64,000 nt of DNA from positions 95,759,502 to 95,823,501 of the forward strand of contig RSEF01000002.1 of assembly GCA_003993805.1 (NCBI GenBank), given 5' to 3'. This document shows positions 25,301 to 38,600 of the stretch, piece after piece. The stretch comes from Himantopus leucocephalus. Its lineage: Eukaryota; Chordata; Aves; Charadriiformes; Recurvirostridae. Below the pieces are notes generated by a model. The model saw only the letters and a program-made list of their open reading frames with translations, searched no databases and was not told the DNA's origin. The position numbers were made by a program, and so were the translations under genes. The stretch's first letter is position 1, and every line of letters begins with the position of its first letter.

Positions 25301-28300
25301 GAGCTATCTTCAAAATGAGACATTATGATGTTCATAAAATATTTTTTTGTTGGTGCTTTTTTTTTTTTAAAATGAAAAGGACCAAGATTCAGCTGAAATA
25401 AAAAGCATTATGTACAGAAAACATCTAATAGCTTTACATAATATCTCCTGAGTGGATTGCTTAGGTGCATCATATAAGCTAAATTTTGTCAAACTTTAGC
25501 TCTTTGTGCATGACAAAGAGATCTTCTAATAGTAGATGAGAGGGAGGAGAGGGAGGAGCCGGAAATCTATGCCAATCTAATGAGAAAACAGGTTATGAAC
25601 TCAGCTTCATTTAGGACTGAGACCAATGTAATACCAAGATGAGGGCCATTAAAGTTTATTAAATTTTTCTAACAATATCAGCCAGAATTAGTTAAAAAAT
25701 TACATGGATTATTTATGAAATATGTACAATCTGGAGCTAGTTTGCTTTCAAATTTCTCCTGTGAAAAGTAGTCCTTTATGATGATTTCATAAAGTTGTCA
25801 TTGAATGGCTAGACCAAATGCATTTTAAAGCGCTTAAGGAGATATTTCATACAGCAGCAGGAGGCAATGTGTGTTCCTGTGGTGATGCTTTTGCATTCAT
25901 GAGAGAAAAATGTTCTTTTTTAGTATGTAAACATTGAATTTGTAAAATATATGTAGAAAAGCTCTAATAAGATCCTAGGAGCTCCAGTTCAAGGCTTAGC
26001 TTGTCGAAATGTCGGTGTGAGGTGCAGGCAAGCCCCTCTAAAACAGATAAGCCAGACAACTGCAGTTCATCAGGCGTGGATATGAAGGAGGCTCTTCAAA
26101 GTGATAGAGACACATGCCTCAGCCTCAGCCACCTTCTGACCAGTAGGGCGTGTAACAGACATTTAGCTGTCCTAAAGCTTGCCATCTGTGATGGGAAGGA
26201 CTTTTTCCTGGAAATGTGATGCTGACTGACTTTGTCCCGATTGACCACAGACCTGGGAACTGGATATGCTGGTCTCTCAGGAGAGCAAGGTCCAGGGCTG
26301 CTGGGTAATATGCAAAAGTCATAGCCGTTGGTCGTCTTCTATTAATTGGTCCTGGTTTAAAAACCCTTCACACAGCTGGCCCAAGTTATTCAGAGTAACA
26401 TACTTCCTGGATGATCATAGCCTTTTCTCAAGATGTATTTTGGTAAATCCATGAAACATGAGCCTCAGGTAGGCAGAGACCACATCTTCTTTTCAGCAAA
26501 TGAGTTGCAAATGTGATGCTCCCGATTGCTCAGGATGGCTGGCCTTCAGAGCAAGGTGCCATGCTTACTCAGGTGTAGTCTTGCCAGAGACAACCACACA
26601 AACACATATACTGGAAGGTACAATGTGAAGGTAGAGATAAATACTTAATTTAGATCTTCTCAGACATTTAAAAAATAAATTAGTTCATGGCATTTAGGCT
26701 GTGTAGGGGACATGGAAAAAGATGTATTCTCTTGAGGATTGAGGATTTTAATTTTTGAACCTATATCTTCTGTATGTTTTGCTAGTCTTTTCCATGAATC
26801 ACTTCATCGCTGCCTCACACGAGCCTTTGTGGAGTAAGCTGCAGCTGTGCAGCATGTCCTGAAGCCCATGGATAAGCAGAGGAAGCATGCTGAGAGGTTA
26901 TAATAATAGAGATACTGACTGCTCTGTTAAAAACCTTGGCTTGCCCCTGAGTCTGTCAAAGATTTCTGCAGTATCTTGCCTCTTTTCAGTACCCCTAGAC
27001 AAGGTAGAGCCATTGCGCTCAGTAAGCAGCATTCCTCCTCAAAGCCTTACTTGTCTTTCTTTGCTATTTTTGTGCTAGAGAAGCCCTAAAAGAAGTGTTC
27101 AGAAATTATTGATTCTTTTTTTTCCCCCTTTTCTTCAAAACATCCAGAAAGATTTTATTTACATTTCAATATGTTTATTTAGTTAATCATATGGACAGAA
27201 ACCCACATTTCTGTCAGGGACATTTCCAGCTCAGTGGCCCATCTTGGAGAGTAAGAGAGTATGAAAATAGATTTACTGGAATCTATGCAAGTTGCACAAA
27301 CATCTAATCCCAGGGAATATATCCCAAAATGTCATGTCTATTGCTGTTTGTACAAAACCTACAGACATATTTCAGGCCTCATGCATGGCAAAGACAGAGC
27401 CATGGGGTGGGAGGTTAGATAGCTTGTGCTACTTTAAAAATTCAAATTTCACAACAATAATAATATACCTTGCCAATTTTTTAGTAGGTTTGAATATGGT
27501 ATTTTTAGCTTATGTTCAGTGGTGTCCATGAATCAATGCTAATCAGTTGATGGGTCGACAGGGCTACAGTTTTCTGAATTAAGAAAAAAAAGAATCATTA
27601 GTAGGATGGAGAGTCAGCATTCTTTATGGAAAGAGTAACCTTTTTTCCAAATTCAATTAATAAAGACAATGTTGATTTAATTAAAGGAGGAACTTGCCAT
27701 CTCTTGCAGCGGATGGAATTCAGTTCCTATTTCACTTGTTTCGTGGTGATTATGGAGCAAAAAAAAACCCTAAACATGTTAAGTTATAGTTTTACCAGAA
27801 GTGCATAAAGCAGTAGTGGGTCAGATTATTTTTGTTGATAGCTGGATGAGACTTGTGTATTCTAATTTACAGACTCTTTAGCTGTTAAACTACTAGTTCA
27901 GCACAATTTTTTTCTTAAAGGATTAATTCTTTTGTAGATGAGAGCATTACTAGTATAACTTGTTGTTCCTGAAATAACTGGACACATAAAACAAGTGGGG
28001 AGTTCAAACAATTGCTTTTAGCAATAGACTCTTTCAAAAGAAACAAAACATAACAAGTTATGATTGTATTAACAAAAAATCATAAAATTAAAATTAAATT
28101 AATTCAAAATCTGTGAAGAAAAAGCACTCCCTGATGCACCAAAACCACTCATAAAAATGAATAACAATTACATGACATCCACAAGCTTGCTTTAGTTTTA
28201 TGAAGAGGCAACAGTTCTTCACAGGATAAGGATAATTCTTGTATTTTTATTTATAGAAGTTTCAGTTTTGGAATCCATACACAAGTAAAAGAAGTGGATG

Positions 28301-28390
28301 CGTGTGCCACCAAGTAGAGAACGTGTTGCTCACAGATTCTGTTAAGATACGGTGGTTTACTCTTGTCTACAGCTATTCCTCATTGTATTA

Positions 28391-28446
28391 CGGTTGGACT
28401 CGATGATCTTAAAGGTCTTTTCCAACCTAAATGATTCTATGATTAT
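28391..28446 (+). mobile_element. CR1 LINE 3' tail fragment
   Basis: Only the last 56 bp or so of a CR1 element: GGTTGGACTCGATGATCTTA, then AAGGTCTTTTCCAACCTAAA and ATGATTCTATGATTAT. The match to the family pattern is nearly perfect over this short length, so the copy is probably younger than those at 22158 and 41333 although extremely 5'-truncated. Confidence 0.93.
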
Positions 28447-31400
28447 TATGTTTACTTATTTCAGCTTGCATCAATCCACAAACTAGATGTATGTAAGGAC
28501 CATGGTAGAATATTGGTGACTTTTTCCGTAGGCTCGATGAAAAGAAATACAGAAAGACCAGATAATACGAGAACACAGTAATCCGGACCTACCACTTATT
28601 GTGAGTGTGGCAGGGTGTTGTTTTCTTTAACTTAGGTCAGCTAGGTTTGTTGTCCTAAAAACATCTGTTACAGCTCATGGAGGATTTGTGGGGTTTTTGA
28701 CAGGAACTATTCAGTTGTTCTGTATTAATGTAGATGGTCCCTTCTAGATTTTCGGGACTGCTTTAGGCTTTGAAATCAATTTGTCAGAAATGCTGTACGA
28801 GCCATGATAAGATGTTTTTCCTTACGTAACTTCCATTTTTCATACCTTACCGTCTTAAAAACAACAGAATAAAAAAAAAATCACCCCAAAACAAAACAAA
28901 TTGCCACACAGCAAGATATATCCTGACCTATCAGTTTAAAAAATGAAGGATATGACTTTTCCTACAAACCAAGGGACAGCATCACTCCTACCTTAATTTT
29001 TATCACTCTTTCTGCACATTTCTGTTGCTGTGGCAGTAAATCTTTGTCCTTGTGATCTGTCTTGCTAGAGGTTATCTCCTCTAGCTTCTGGGATTTTGGA
29101 GCTTGTTGTTGTCTTCATTCATGATTCAGAGGACAGTGGGGCTTGCAGCAGTGAACGGAGTTCTTTCATAACTGGCCATCTGTGATGAGTCGCTGAGGAG
29201 GGCAATACGCACAATCCACCATCATCATGGGTGGATGAATAGGAGTAATGGTGAATAGAGATTACACAATCAATTTTTTTTCAGTCCTGTATGGTAGGTT
29301 TTTTGTTATTGAAGGGTCCTCAGAGAAAGACATTTCACTGGCTGACATAGCCTGTCGTTCATTTCCAGTCAGCTTCACAACCCTTTCCAAGTGGGAGAGT
29401 TCTGGTAGAGCGTAGTCCCTTTGCTGCGCCGTTCCTTTGAAAACAGTGACCCTAGATCTGTAGTGCCTAAACAGACATACGCTTGTTTACAAGAAGGATT
29501 TCTAAACAGGATGATTCCCCCACCCCCCAGCTGTAGCAGTGATGAGTCTTTTGCTTTTCATTTCCCAATTCCAGTAGCAGCTGAGTAACATAAATAGCAT
29601 TTGTCCTTTTTTACTTAAAAAGCTTTTTGGAAATCTGAAATTGTGTTCTTCCTTTTCAGACTGGCTCCTGAATCCTTCCCTTTTTGAAAAAGATGTAACT
29701 CTTGTCGAAGTAATTTTTTGGAGAAAAAGAACACTTATTTTGTATTCAAAACACAGTCACGGTGTTCAGCTCACTGACAGGAAAAAGATGTTTTGATGGC
29801 TCTGATTCTAGTCAATGGTAGAGTACATAATAAACATAGCTCCAGAGGCAGATCTGGGGTTCCCTGCAGGATATTGTCCTCAGGTTGGATCATTATAGCA
29901 GTTCTGCTCCTACAGTGAAAATCTTGATCCTGTCTAAAAGTTTTGCAACCACTAATCATACTGGGATGATGTGGTAAGAACTGCTCTTGGTTAAACACTG
30001 CTGTCCTGCCACTGAAGCTTATAATACATGTTTTTCTCCCCAGGAGTATAATTGGACTGTAGGCTTTTCTAACAAACTACAAAGTGGTCCAAACTTCCTC
30101 TCCATGAATTTCCACTAAGATTTTCATTTCACACAAGACAAAGAATATAGAACATACCTAATAAAGCTACATGGTGCTACCTTACCCACGGAGAACAGCT
30201 GACTGTTGCCATCCAGACATAGTTTTACTTAAACTGCAAGCCTTTGAACATTAGGGATGCTAAGCCTTACCATAACAGAGCCTTTCCAAAATCTGTGAGA
30301 TCTTTTGTGTATGGTACTGAATACTGAAGTAGACTGCTGCAGTAGTAGTGTTGTTTTATATAAATTTTAAAGCTACATATGTTGCTAAATATAAACTATG
30401 CATAGGTTTATAAACATAGCCCTGTAGGAATGTGACAATACTTCTGATGTCTCTGAGCACAGCATTTTTTTATTTGATGTTTCTTTTCAGTTGACAGATA
30501 CATCAACTCAAAAGTAGCCAGACGGCTCCCAGTTGAACATGAATTTGAGAGGGCTGATGCACACTGCTTAGTCTAAAAGTCTAAAATAAGTTACTTTAAA
30601 GCTATTTGCTCTGAAGTTGTCAGACTTTACAGGATATACATAAATAACTGTGCAAAACTTGAATCCACTCTCCAGCTTAAGCCATATGCCAATTTCAAGA
30701 TCTCCAGCACAAGAGCATTAAACATATGGACCATTCCCTAATATTTTGGTGGAGCACATGTTTGATAGGAGGCTGCAGCTCATGCCTACTGGGGCTGAGT
30801 CAATGGAATGACTTCTGTTCACCTCCATAGACTTTTGCTCAGGCACCATCTGTCTGGATTGTTTCCTATCTTGGTGGTAGACATCTGACTATTTGAAAAC
30901 AGGATCAGGTCTGACATAATATTGTAGTGTATCTAAAGGGCCATTAAAATATGCAGAACATAAGTGATTTTTGGATACCAGTCTGAATAAAACAAAGAAC
31001 CAAAACCGTTGCATTAAATTCCCAGTAATAAAGGAGAAATTATGTTAGTAAGCTGATTTCTCAGAGAAAAGCATTTCATAAACCGATAAGTCCCTCAGAA
31101 GAATGTAGGACTTGCTTATAAGAAAAAAATGCTGGAAAACTCAAGGAATCTAAGGAAGAGGGATGAGAGAAAAGAAAATCTATTTCCTTCCCTTTCTCCG
31201 TTTATTTTGACCAGAGAGACACTATGAATCATATGTCTCTTGACACTTTCAGGAATGATCTTACTGTCCAAATGGCTTACAGAGAGCTTCACTAGTAAAG
31301 AAAATGATCAATAGGATGAGATATTAAAAAGGGAATTTTTCCCCTACTTACTCCAGGCAGCACTGTCAACTCTCTATTGAATTTATGATCTACAGGAAAT

Positions 31401-31559
31401 TAAACACTGACAGCATCACCAGCAAAGATAAGCATATATTGCTTAGGGTTAATAACTTGCTAGATTTTCTGAATCAAGCTATGTACACATTAGTACCTCA
31501 TATTTTTATCAAGTGACTGTTGGCAAGTAACCACAGATAATGATAGCAAATGAAAATTC

Positions 31560-31850
31560 CTTTTATAAATGATAGAGTCGTGCCGCTACGTTTTAAGCTC
31601 TGGAATTCCAAATGTCCGCCTACTGCCCTGGCAGAGCTCATTTCAATGTGTGCAGTATTTTGTTTGAATAACATAATTGTTATGTCACCCACTTTTGCAC
31701 ACACTTATAGAGCCCTAGAAAAGGAATTAGAAATGCTGAAGCAGTTTGCAGTCCAGCAGGTTTGGAACTGTGTGCCCATGGTAGACTCCAAATTCGTAAT
31801 TATGCATCTAAATTAATGGCTCTATTTACGAAGATGCTGGGCTCCCAGGA
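31560..31850. promoter_or_regulatory. Candidate conserved non-coding element
   Basis: Unique sequence with even base composition and TAATTATGCATC followed by AAATTAATGG (31797-31819). It overlaps an 88-codon open frame at 31550-31816 (+) that has no recognisable domain. Overlapping 68-codon frames on the other strand argue for chance openness. TAATTA, ATGCAT and ATTAAT cores side by side suggest homeodomain/POU binding. It could alternatively be an unrecognised exon. Confidence 0.28.
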
Positions 31851-32491
31851 GTTCCTTTATTTGCTTGAGATATACTGATCTTAAAATTAGGCACCAACTC
31901 ATAGTTTCTGCAGCTCTAATCAGATGTTTTTCTTAACATTCCAACTTCCCCAGAGCTGCAGGCTCCTTTGAGCTTGAGGCATAAACAGATTGACTGAACC
32001 TGGGACTTTTTAGTTTGCTTCTGTTTTAAATCACGTAGTAGGGGCAGGCTGGTGGAAGGTCAGTATCCTTTTCCATTCAGCGATATCAAAGACCAGTTGC
32101 CTTTCAAGAGTTGCCTTGTTGACATACCGGAGGGAGGCTCCTTGATCACCAGGGTGTGATGTCCTTTGTGAAAGCTGCCCCACAAGACTGGTGATGATCA
32201 GTGGGAATTGATTGATAAGGAAAGTGCTGTTGCAATACATACACAAACAGAAGAGCATTGCTACTGTCGACATTTAGGAGATTGCTTCAGTCAATGGAAA
32301 AACAACAGGAAGAGAAGCTCCACGCTCTTCTAGAGGAGCCTATGTATTTCTGCTGCCCACAGGGGGAACCTCATTTACCTATCTAAACTAGATATCTGAA
32401 GTTCATGCAGCAATTCTACAGTATGGCCGAGTCAGGGTTACTGTAGATACTGTTAGCTTACTGTTGTCTATATGCTACCTATGTGATCTAT

Positions 32492-32492
32492 N
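32492..32492. other. Single-N contig join at a poly-T run
   Basis: A lone N two bases before a 37-T homopolymer. Assemblies commonly break at long homopolymers, so this is most likely a contig join and the length of the T run should not be trusted. Confidence 0.8.
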
Positions 32493-32493
32493 T

Positions 32494-32494
<1 letters not shown>

Positions 32495-32531
<37 letters not shown>
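32495..32531. repeat. Poly-T tract of 37 nt
   Basis: Thirty-seven consecutive T beside a single-N join. The sequence that follows, AATGAGGAAACAGAGAGGCA, faintly resembles the core of a MIR SINE but is too short to call. The tract creates the apparent poly-F and poly-K open frames here, which are not genes. Confidence 0.9.
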
Positions 32532-32534
<3 letters not shown>

Positions 32535-34772
32535 GAGGAAACAGAGAGGCAAAGAAAAAGCAGTTTTGCCAAAACTGCAGGAAGAATCTACAGAGCAAAG
32601 AACATCTCCTTTGGGATGCATAATGATAGTACATGTACCTCCTTTCCTTTTCATCCTTTGAGGGCCTCTATTGAGGCTCTGGTCAGACACAACCTTCCCT
32701 TGCTCATGTGAGCTGTAAAGATTAAAGCCTAGATCAGTTTGGTATGCTTTGTTGATACTGATTTATTTTTTTTTACACTGTATTACTTGGAGCCTCTGGG
32801 GGTGACACAACAGAAGAGGAATAAAATCCAGGTCAAGTACATAACATTACAGAGCACTGGCACCGGATTATCAGGAAGAAAAAAAAAAAACATAAACACA
32901 GTGTATGGGTAAATTTTCCTTAGAAACTGTACAAAAAAATAAGAATTTTTGTAATAAACTTTTTTCCCTCTTGATGCTTTGTATCAGATGCATTTTGTGG
33001 GTTTATCCATGTTTTACAAACAAAATTACAAGCATCCAAATAAGGTGGCAGACCAAACATAGTCTATACAGAGTGGAAAATGAGAACAAATAGACCCTCC
33101 TGTTGTATGCCTCTCCCCCTTGCACAACTGTCATCCTCTTGAATCCCTATCAGTCAAAGCCACGGCCAACAAAATAACTCAGAGATAGGATTAAATAGAA
33201 GACACATTCTTCATTCCTGCCTTGAAGGGTGCTGAAGGCTTGTTATGAAAGACAAATGCCAAGACTGTAACACAGGCACAAGCACCCTTGTAGTAACATC
33301 TCTTCCCGCACAAGAGTTAACGGGGTCCAAACCATTTTTGTTTATCAGCCAGATGAAAAGCCAAAGACATTCACTTTGCCAAAAAGAAGAGTAGCAGTCT
33401 AACCCCCTCATGTTACCTATCTGTTAGGGAGCCTTTAAAAAAACTGTCCTGTAAACTCAAAGATGGCGTAATTCCAAGAGTGCAATTTGTCAGCATCACT
33501 GATAAGTGCACTTTGGCACAAAGAGGAAAAAGGCAAATAATACTATATGAAAATTCATTAAATTTCAGAAGTCTGTCACTGTCACATGGGTCTTTAAGTG
33601 AAGAATAGATGGTGAATGAAAATGTATGAAACAACTGTAATGTGGCAGATTCAAAGCAGGTGAAACGCCAATACTTTATCACAGTTGCAGGTTTGGGTGG
33701 TAGCTTTGGCCTTAGCAGTCTTCACAGAAGACTTGAGCATTTATGGTAATATGACCATCGGAGTAACTGTAGTACTAACAAAAAAAATATTGATAGGAGT
33801 GCAAGCGCTCCTATTTCAGTCTTTGACTGTTTTCCCTTTGGGTTTTGGATAGGTTAAGTATATTTCTATTGAGAGGCAATTCAGGCAATTTCTTTCTTAA
33901 TAAAGCAAAAGTGCGTGCTTGTTGGGTGTAAAAATTAGTTGTCTTTCACATTAAATCTAGAATCCGTTTAGCAAGTCAAAGACTGATGTACCACTTAGAT
34001 GCCTAAAAGCAAGGAGACTCAATTTCTAGTCTCACAGAAAAATCCCAAAAACATAAAGGGCAGAAGAGGGTTGTTATTTCAGTTGTGGAAGAGATGCTGT
34101 CTTTTCTGCTCTGGCTCTGTGGGGTCAGGGCTCCCCTCGCTTCTGGGTAGCAGCTGTGGTAACCCCTCCCTGGTCTGCATGCTGCAGTCTTCAAGGAAAG
34201 GCTCTCTGTTCAGAACATGTATGTTGTTGAAGAGAGAATTAATTTTTGTGTTTCTGGACACTGCATGCTATAGTACAGGCTAATCCCTTGAAAACTGTGC
34301 ATGTTAAGTCGTGGATGGCCAGGTTATGAAACACACTAGTGATGGGGAAAATTGATATTGTGTAATTGAATGCATTAAAAAAAATAATGAGAAAATTTGC
34401 AGACAGAGAAGGTTTTCCAGATATTGAGGGCCAGATTTGCAGATAGACTCATGATCATTATGTTTACATGGTTTAGGTCTATGGAAGATCGATGTCAAAA
34501 TATTTGTTTGTAGACAAACAATCAAGTTGCAACCAGTCAGACTGTAAGGATGTGTTAAGTACCTAAAGAAGATGGTAGGCCCATAACTGGGATCCAAAAA
34601 TACAACAGTCACAGAATTTAGTCCGAGTTAGGTATCTAAATACTGCTAAAAATTCTAGCAAGCACCTACATGCTTCTTTTGGCAGAAATAAATACCTCTT
34701 AAAATCATGCTAGAAACTACTAAGGAATGTTCTAGATGTCTATCCTACTGTATTTTTATCAGTGACCTTAGC

Positions 34773-34829
34773 AAAAAAAACCAAACCAAACCAACCCAAA
34801 CCAAAAAAAAAACAGAGAGAGAGAGAAAA
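34773..34829. repeat. Low-complexity (CCAAA)n / (GA)n stretch
   Basis: A8 followed by imperfect CCAAA repeats, a second A run, then a short (GA)n stretch. It is simple sequence with no gene content. Its complement gives the phenylalanine/glycine-rich segment of a minus-strand open frame that is therefore spurious. Confidence 0.88.
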
Positions 34830-35538
34830 ATGGCCTGACACTCTACACTTGCAGAGATTAACAACAAAGAGAAAGATCACAATATAGGAGGAAAATGGGA
34901 TCACCTTAAGGGGTGAAGTAATACCAGTGGAAAGGAATTTAACAGTGAGAATTGCAAGGTTATGCATTTAGGGCCTCATAAAAAGATCAGCATTTGTCTG
35001 GAAGAGATATTAGGCTAAGTGGCAGGAAAAAAAAGCTGTTTTCTATGAAGACATTTAAAGAACCTGGTTTCTTAGTCTAGAAAAACAAAGGCTGAGAGCA
35101 GACATTATTATTCTCTGTTATAACATCAAGAAGGTAAACATTTGAGATGAATGAAGTAAGGGACTGCACTGGCACAAAGAAAAAGTGAGTATGAACAGGA
35201 AACAAATTTAAAGATTATTAGCTATCAGAGGAATAGCTTTTTGCAAAGGCCTTCCAATATGAGCACAAAAAAAAACCCAGCTAGTTTTAACATTAAGGTT
35301 ATGGTATTTGGAAAAAGCTTGATCTAGTATTACTGGGTGGAAGTCATGTCCCAAGAGGGGAGAAGTAGGAGGTCTTTAGAGTTTTTAATTCTTGAGATCT
35401 TTTTAATACTTTGTGTACTACACCATTGGCTTTGAAGTGTCTTAATAAATTCAGTTCTTAGCAAAATTCTCCTTAAACACTAACCCATCTTAATTTTCAA
35501 AAAATGAATAGACTCTTTCTGTTTGTGGTGGTGGTCGT

Positions 35539-35561
35539 GTTATTATTATTATTATTTTTCT

Positions 35562-35593
<32 letters not shown>

Positions 35594-35695
35594 TTCTTCT
35601 TCTTCTTCTTCTTCTTCTTCTTCTTCTTCTCTGTCTTCTCCGTCTTCTTTGTCTTCTTCTTCGTCTTTCTTCTTTTACTTCTTCTTCTTCTTCTT
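35539..35695. repeat. (TTA)n-(TTC)n compound microsatellite, interrupted
   Basis: A short (TTA)n run at 35539-35556 passes into (TTC)n to 35695. Positions 35555-35632 are purely pyrimidine (78 nt). From 35633 on, the array is interrupted by single G at 35633, 35642, 35651 and 35663 and an A at 35677, showing decay of the right half. Six open frames across it are translations of the repeat in different frames (poly-R, poly-K, poly-S, poly-F) and are not genes. Long TTC/GAA tracts can form triplex (H-DNA). Confidence 0.97.
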
Positions 35696-38600
35696 GAAGG
35701 CAACGTGGATAATCATAATGTGTGACAATTTTCAACCAATGTATTTTTTGAAGAATCTTCTAAGTGGCTAAAATTAAATTTTAGTTTGCTAGTTTTATCA
35801 CATTTGCAATTATTAAAGGAGAGTGAGTATTTCTGAATTTTCTGAATGTCTGTATGCATACTCACCACTAGAATCTCTATTTATAGAATTGATTTAGGAC
35901 TACTGGCCTCAAGGTTTATGCTTGCCGGTTGCATGATCATAATCTGCAAAGTTCCCAGGAAAATTATGAATGTAATTTGGGCTTCCCTAGTGTGCCCTAC
36001 TGGCACGTCCCATCCATGCTCTGTATGTATTTTAGTCACTGATTAATGCAGTCATTGCTCAATTGTTTCTACAGAAGAAATAATTTAATGTTAGGCATGC
36101 GTGAAGTACCACTGGTAGGAGCCGTGTTGTATTAGGTGCAACACAAAGAAATTAGTCTGTTCATCAGCTAAAAGATGTTATGAGATCAAGCAGATCATTT
36201 TATCTGGTTATTGCTATGTCAGGGTTTGGATCTGCCTTGGTCGTTTGGCTTTGTTTGTTGGCTACAGTTTCTAAATTACACCCCCCCACCCCTACCCCAT
36301 TCCCCGCCAGTAAAATTTCGTGGTTTTTCCTTTTTTTTACCCATGTTTTTTCTTTTCTTTTCCATCTTCCTGGATGCCTTGTTATTTATTCTCTTTCATT
36401 TATATGTTGGAAGTAAATAACTAGTTGCTCAGGAGCTATCTTAACCCAATGGCATTCCATGCTGCATACCCCAGTTTTTCACTACCTTCTGAGAAGCAAA
36501 AAGACTTTGTTGATATAAGCCAGCTTTCAAGTACAGTTGGTAGAGCAAAAAGACTTTATATAGTCCAAGAAGATTATTGCAATTTCACTTAAAGCTTCCT
36601 CAGAAGGGGAATGAAATAGGTTATAGTTGTGTTATCTTTTAGACACTGTGGTCCACAGCTGAACAAGGATTTCAGAAGGACTCCTCAAATTCTGAAACTG
36701 TTTTCTGTTAAAAACTCTAGTAATTAGAGTTAATCTCATTCTCTTGGGAGTTACAACCGCTGCAGGCAAGAACAAACTGTGATAGAGAGGAAGTGATTAT
36801 TTTACCAAAAAAAAAGGGAAGATGATAATACAAAATGGAATTCACACACTGGATACATATGGAAAAATGCTGTCGTGATGATAGAACCCCAATTCAAGAT
36901 CACCTACATGAGTAACAAGGAAAATGATACTTTGCAGTACTAAAAATCATGCTATTGCTGGTTTGTAAAAAGATGCATCTAAAGAAAAGTTGGTGCTCCA
37001 TGTATAACTATGAATACCTGCCATTTTTGTTTTTCTTGATCCCTCATTGTACAAGTCCTGTATGCAAAAAAAAGGAGTGAGGTTGCTTTGCACCAGTAAC
37101 ATTGAGTTAGCATCTATTAAGAGAATTTAGGTCATTCAAAGCAATTGTTCTGATATTTCTGCAAATTCAAGCAGCCATCACTACACTAGCATCAGGGGGT
37201 ATGATTTAAAATGTATTTAATGTTGTGGTTTGGGGTTTTTGTTTGTTTTTTTTAAACCCATGGAGCAAAGAGACCTATCTACATGCCAGCTAGTCCTTCA
37301 CTTACGTGCCTACGTAATAGTCTGGAGTATATTTGCTTTCTGGAATAAGCTGAAAAAAGCCTTGTCATAAACCATATGTTTCATTATGTGTTTAAAAAAG
37401 AAAATTATTTCGTACTCCCAAGAAAAGTTGTAAGATGGGTAAATAAAATGAAAAGCAAGTGAAAAAGTTACCAGAGAGAGCCTAAGCCTCAGATGTATGT
37501 TCTACTGGCTTGATGCTGATTTAGGAAGCATTCTTACTTATTTTGTTATGTTTAGAAGAGATCTGCAGGATTCCCTAGAGGCAGCAGCCAAATTTTGAAT
37601 TAGGTACATCCAGTAAGATAACATCCTAACGTATCATGAACAATAATAGCTAATATTACTCTTTGTGACATATAGTGGAACAGATTCTCTTACTTGCTGA
37701 ATCATTAGATTAGCTTGTAAAAGAAACACTGAGAATAATGACATAAATTAAATTCTCTATCCTGAAGTAAAGAAAAACATTTTTTCTAATAGTGTAAGGG
37801 ATGAATATTGAACACTCTCTTTGTTGTATGCACTGAAGAGAATAAGATAAGGGGTGATGAGGAAATACAACAGGGTCAAGAAAAGCTGCCATTGGTGGTC
37901 TCGTTCATGGCCATCAACTAGCACACTATGATAAGAGAGATTTTCTTTTGAGTTCTGTTTCCAACCAGAAAATTTCAAAGGCAAAACATCACCTCAGCTC
38001 AGTCAGAAATCACTTTGTTGTTGTTCTGTTTTTAACCCACCATTGGCATAATGAGAAGAAGGAAATAATTTCATTTTAATTCAAAACATTTGGTTTAATT
38101 AAACAGAATCAAACTGTATTTTTAAACATGTTCGGCCCATGCCAAACAGCTTCTTTTGTCGGTTTACAGGACTTAAACACCAGTGTTGTCAACAGGAAGG
38201 TGGGAGAACAAACAGAATGCAGTACCTTTACAGAAGCTGCAGACAGGAAAATGGTAACATTGGTATTACACAATGGTAACATATAAAAAAAAAATCAGAA
38301 TATAACAGACAAAATAAGTCATGCTTTTTCCTCTGATCGCCATTTTAACTTCAGCTTTCTTTATAAAAAGCGCATTTCTAGCCGTCCCTGTTACAAAAAA
38401 AAAGCTTGGAAACCTAATTCCACATATATTTTTTAAAATGACCACAAAAGTATCTATTAGATATTTTTTATGTTATTTTAGGAAGTAAAAAATGTCTTTT
38501 ACAGCTTGAAACATTATCTCCTTTTCTTTGGCTTTTTGCTACTTTAGAAGTGTTATGTCGTGTCAAGGTGAATAATGTGTGAATCACAGTATTATCACTG

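Larger units (their letters stand above)
13704..32491. other. Unique AT-rich non-coding sequence with sparse CR1 tails
   Basis: Apart from three CR1 3' ends and an (ATTT)n array, this 18.8-kb block is unique AT-rich sequence with no gene recognised. Its longest open frames are 126 codons on the minus strand (17594-17974) and 103 codons on the plus strand (17171-17482). Neither shows a recognisable domain or both splice borders. A small GC-richer patch at about 18860-18975 breaks the AT-rich background. Stretches at 13915-14000, 15270-15420, 18290-18480 and 31560-31850 look regulatory and are listed separately. Confidence 0.6.

Noticed and set aside
32464..32690. Poly-F and poly-K open frames
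   Set aside because: Products of the T37 homopolymer beside a contig join.
35490..35771. Four open frames rich in R, K, S or F
   Set aside because: They are translations of the TTC/GAA microsatellite in different frames.
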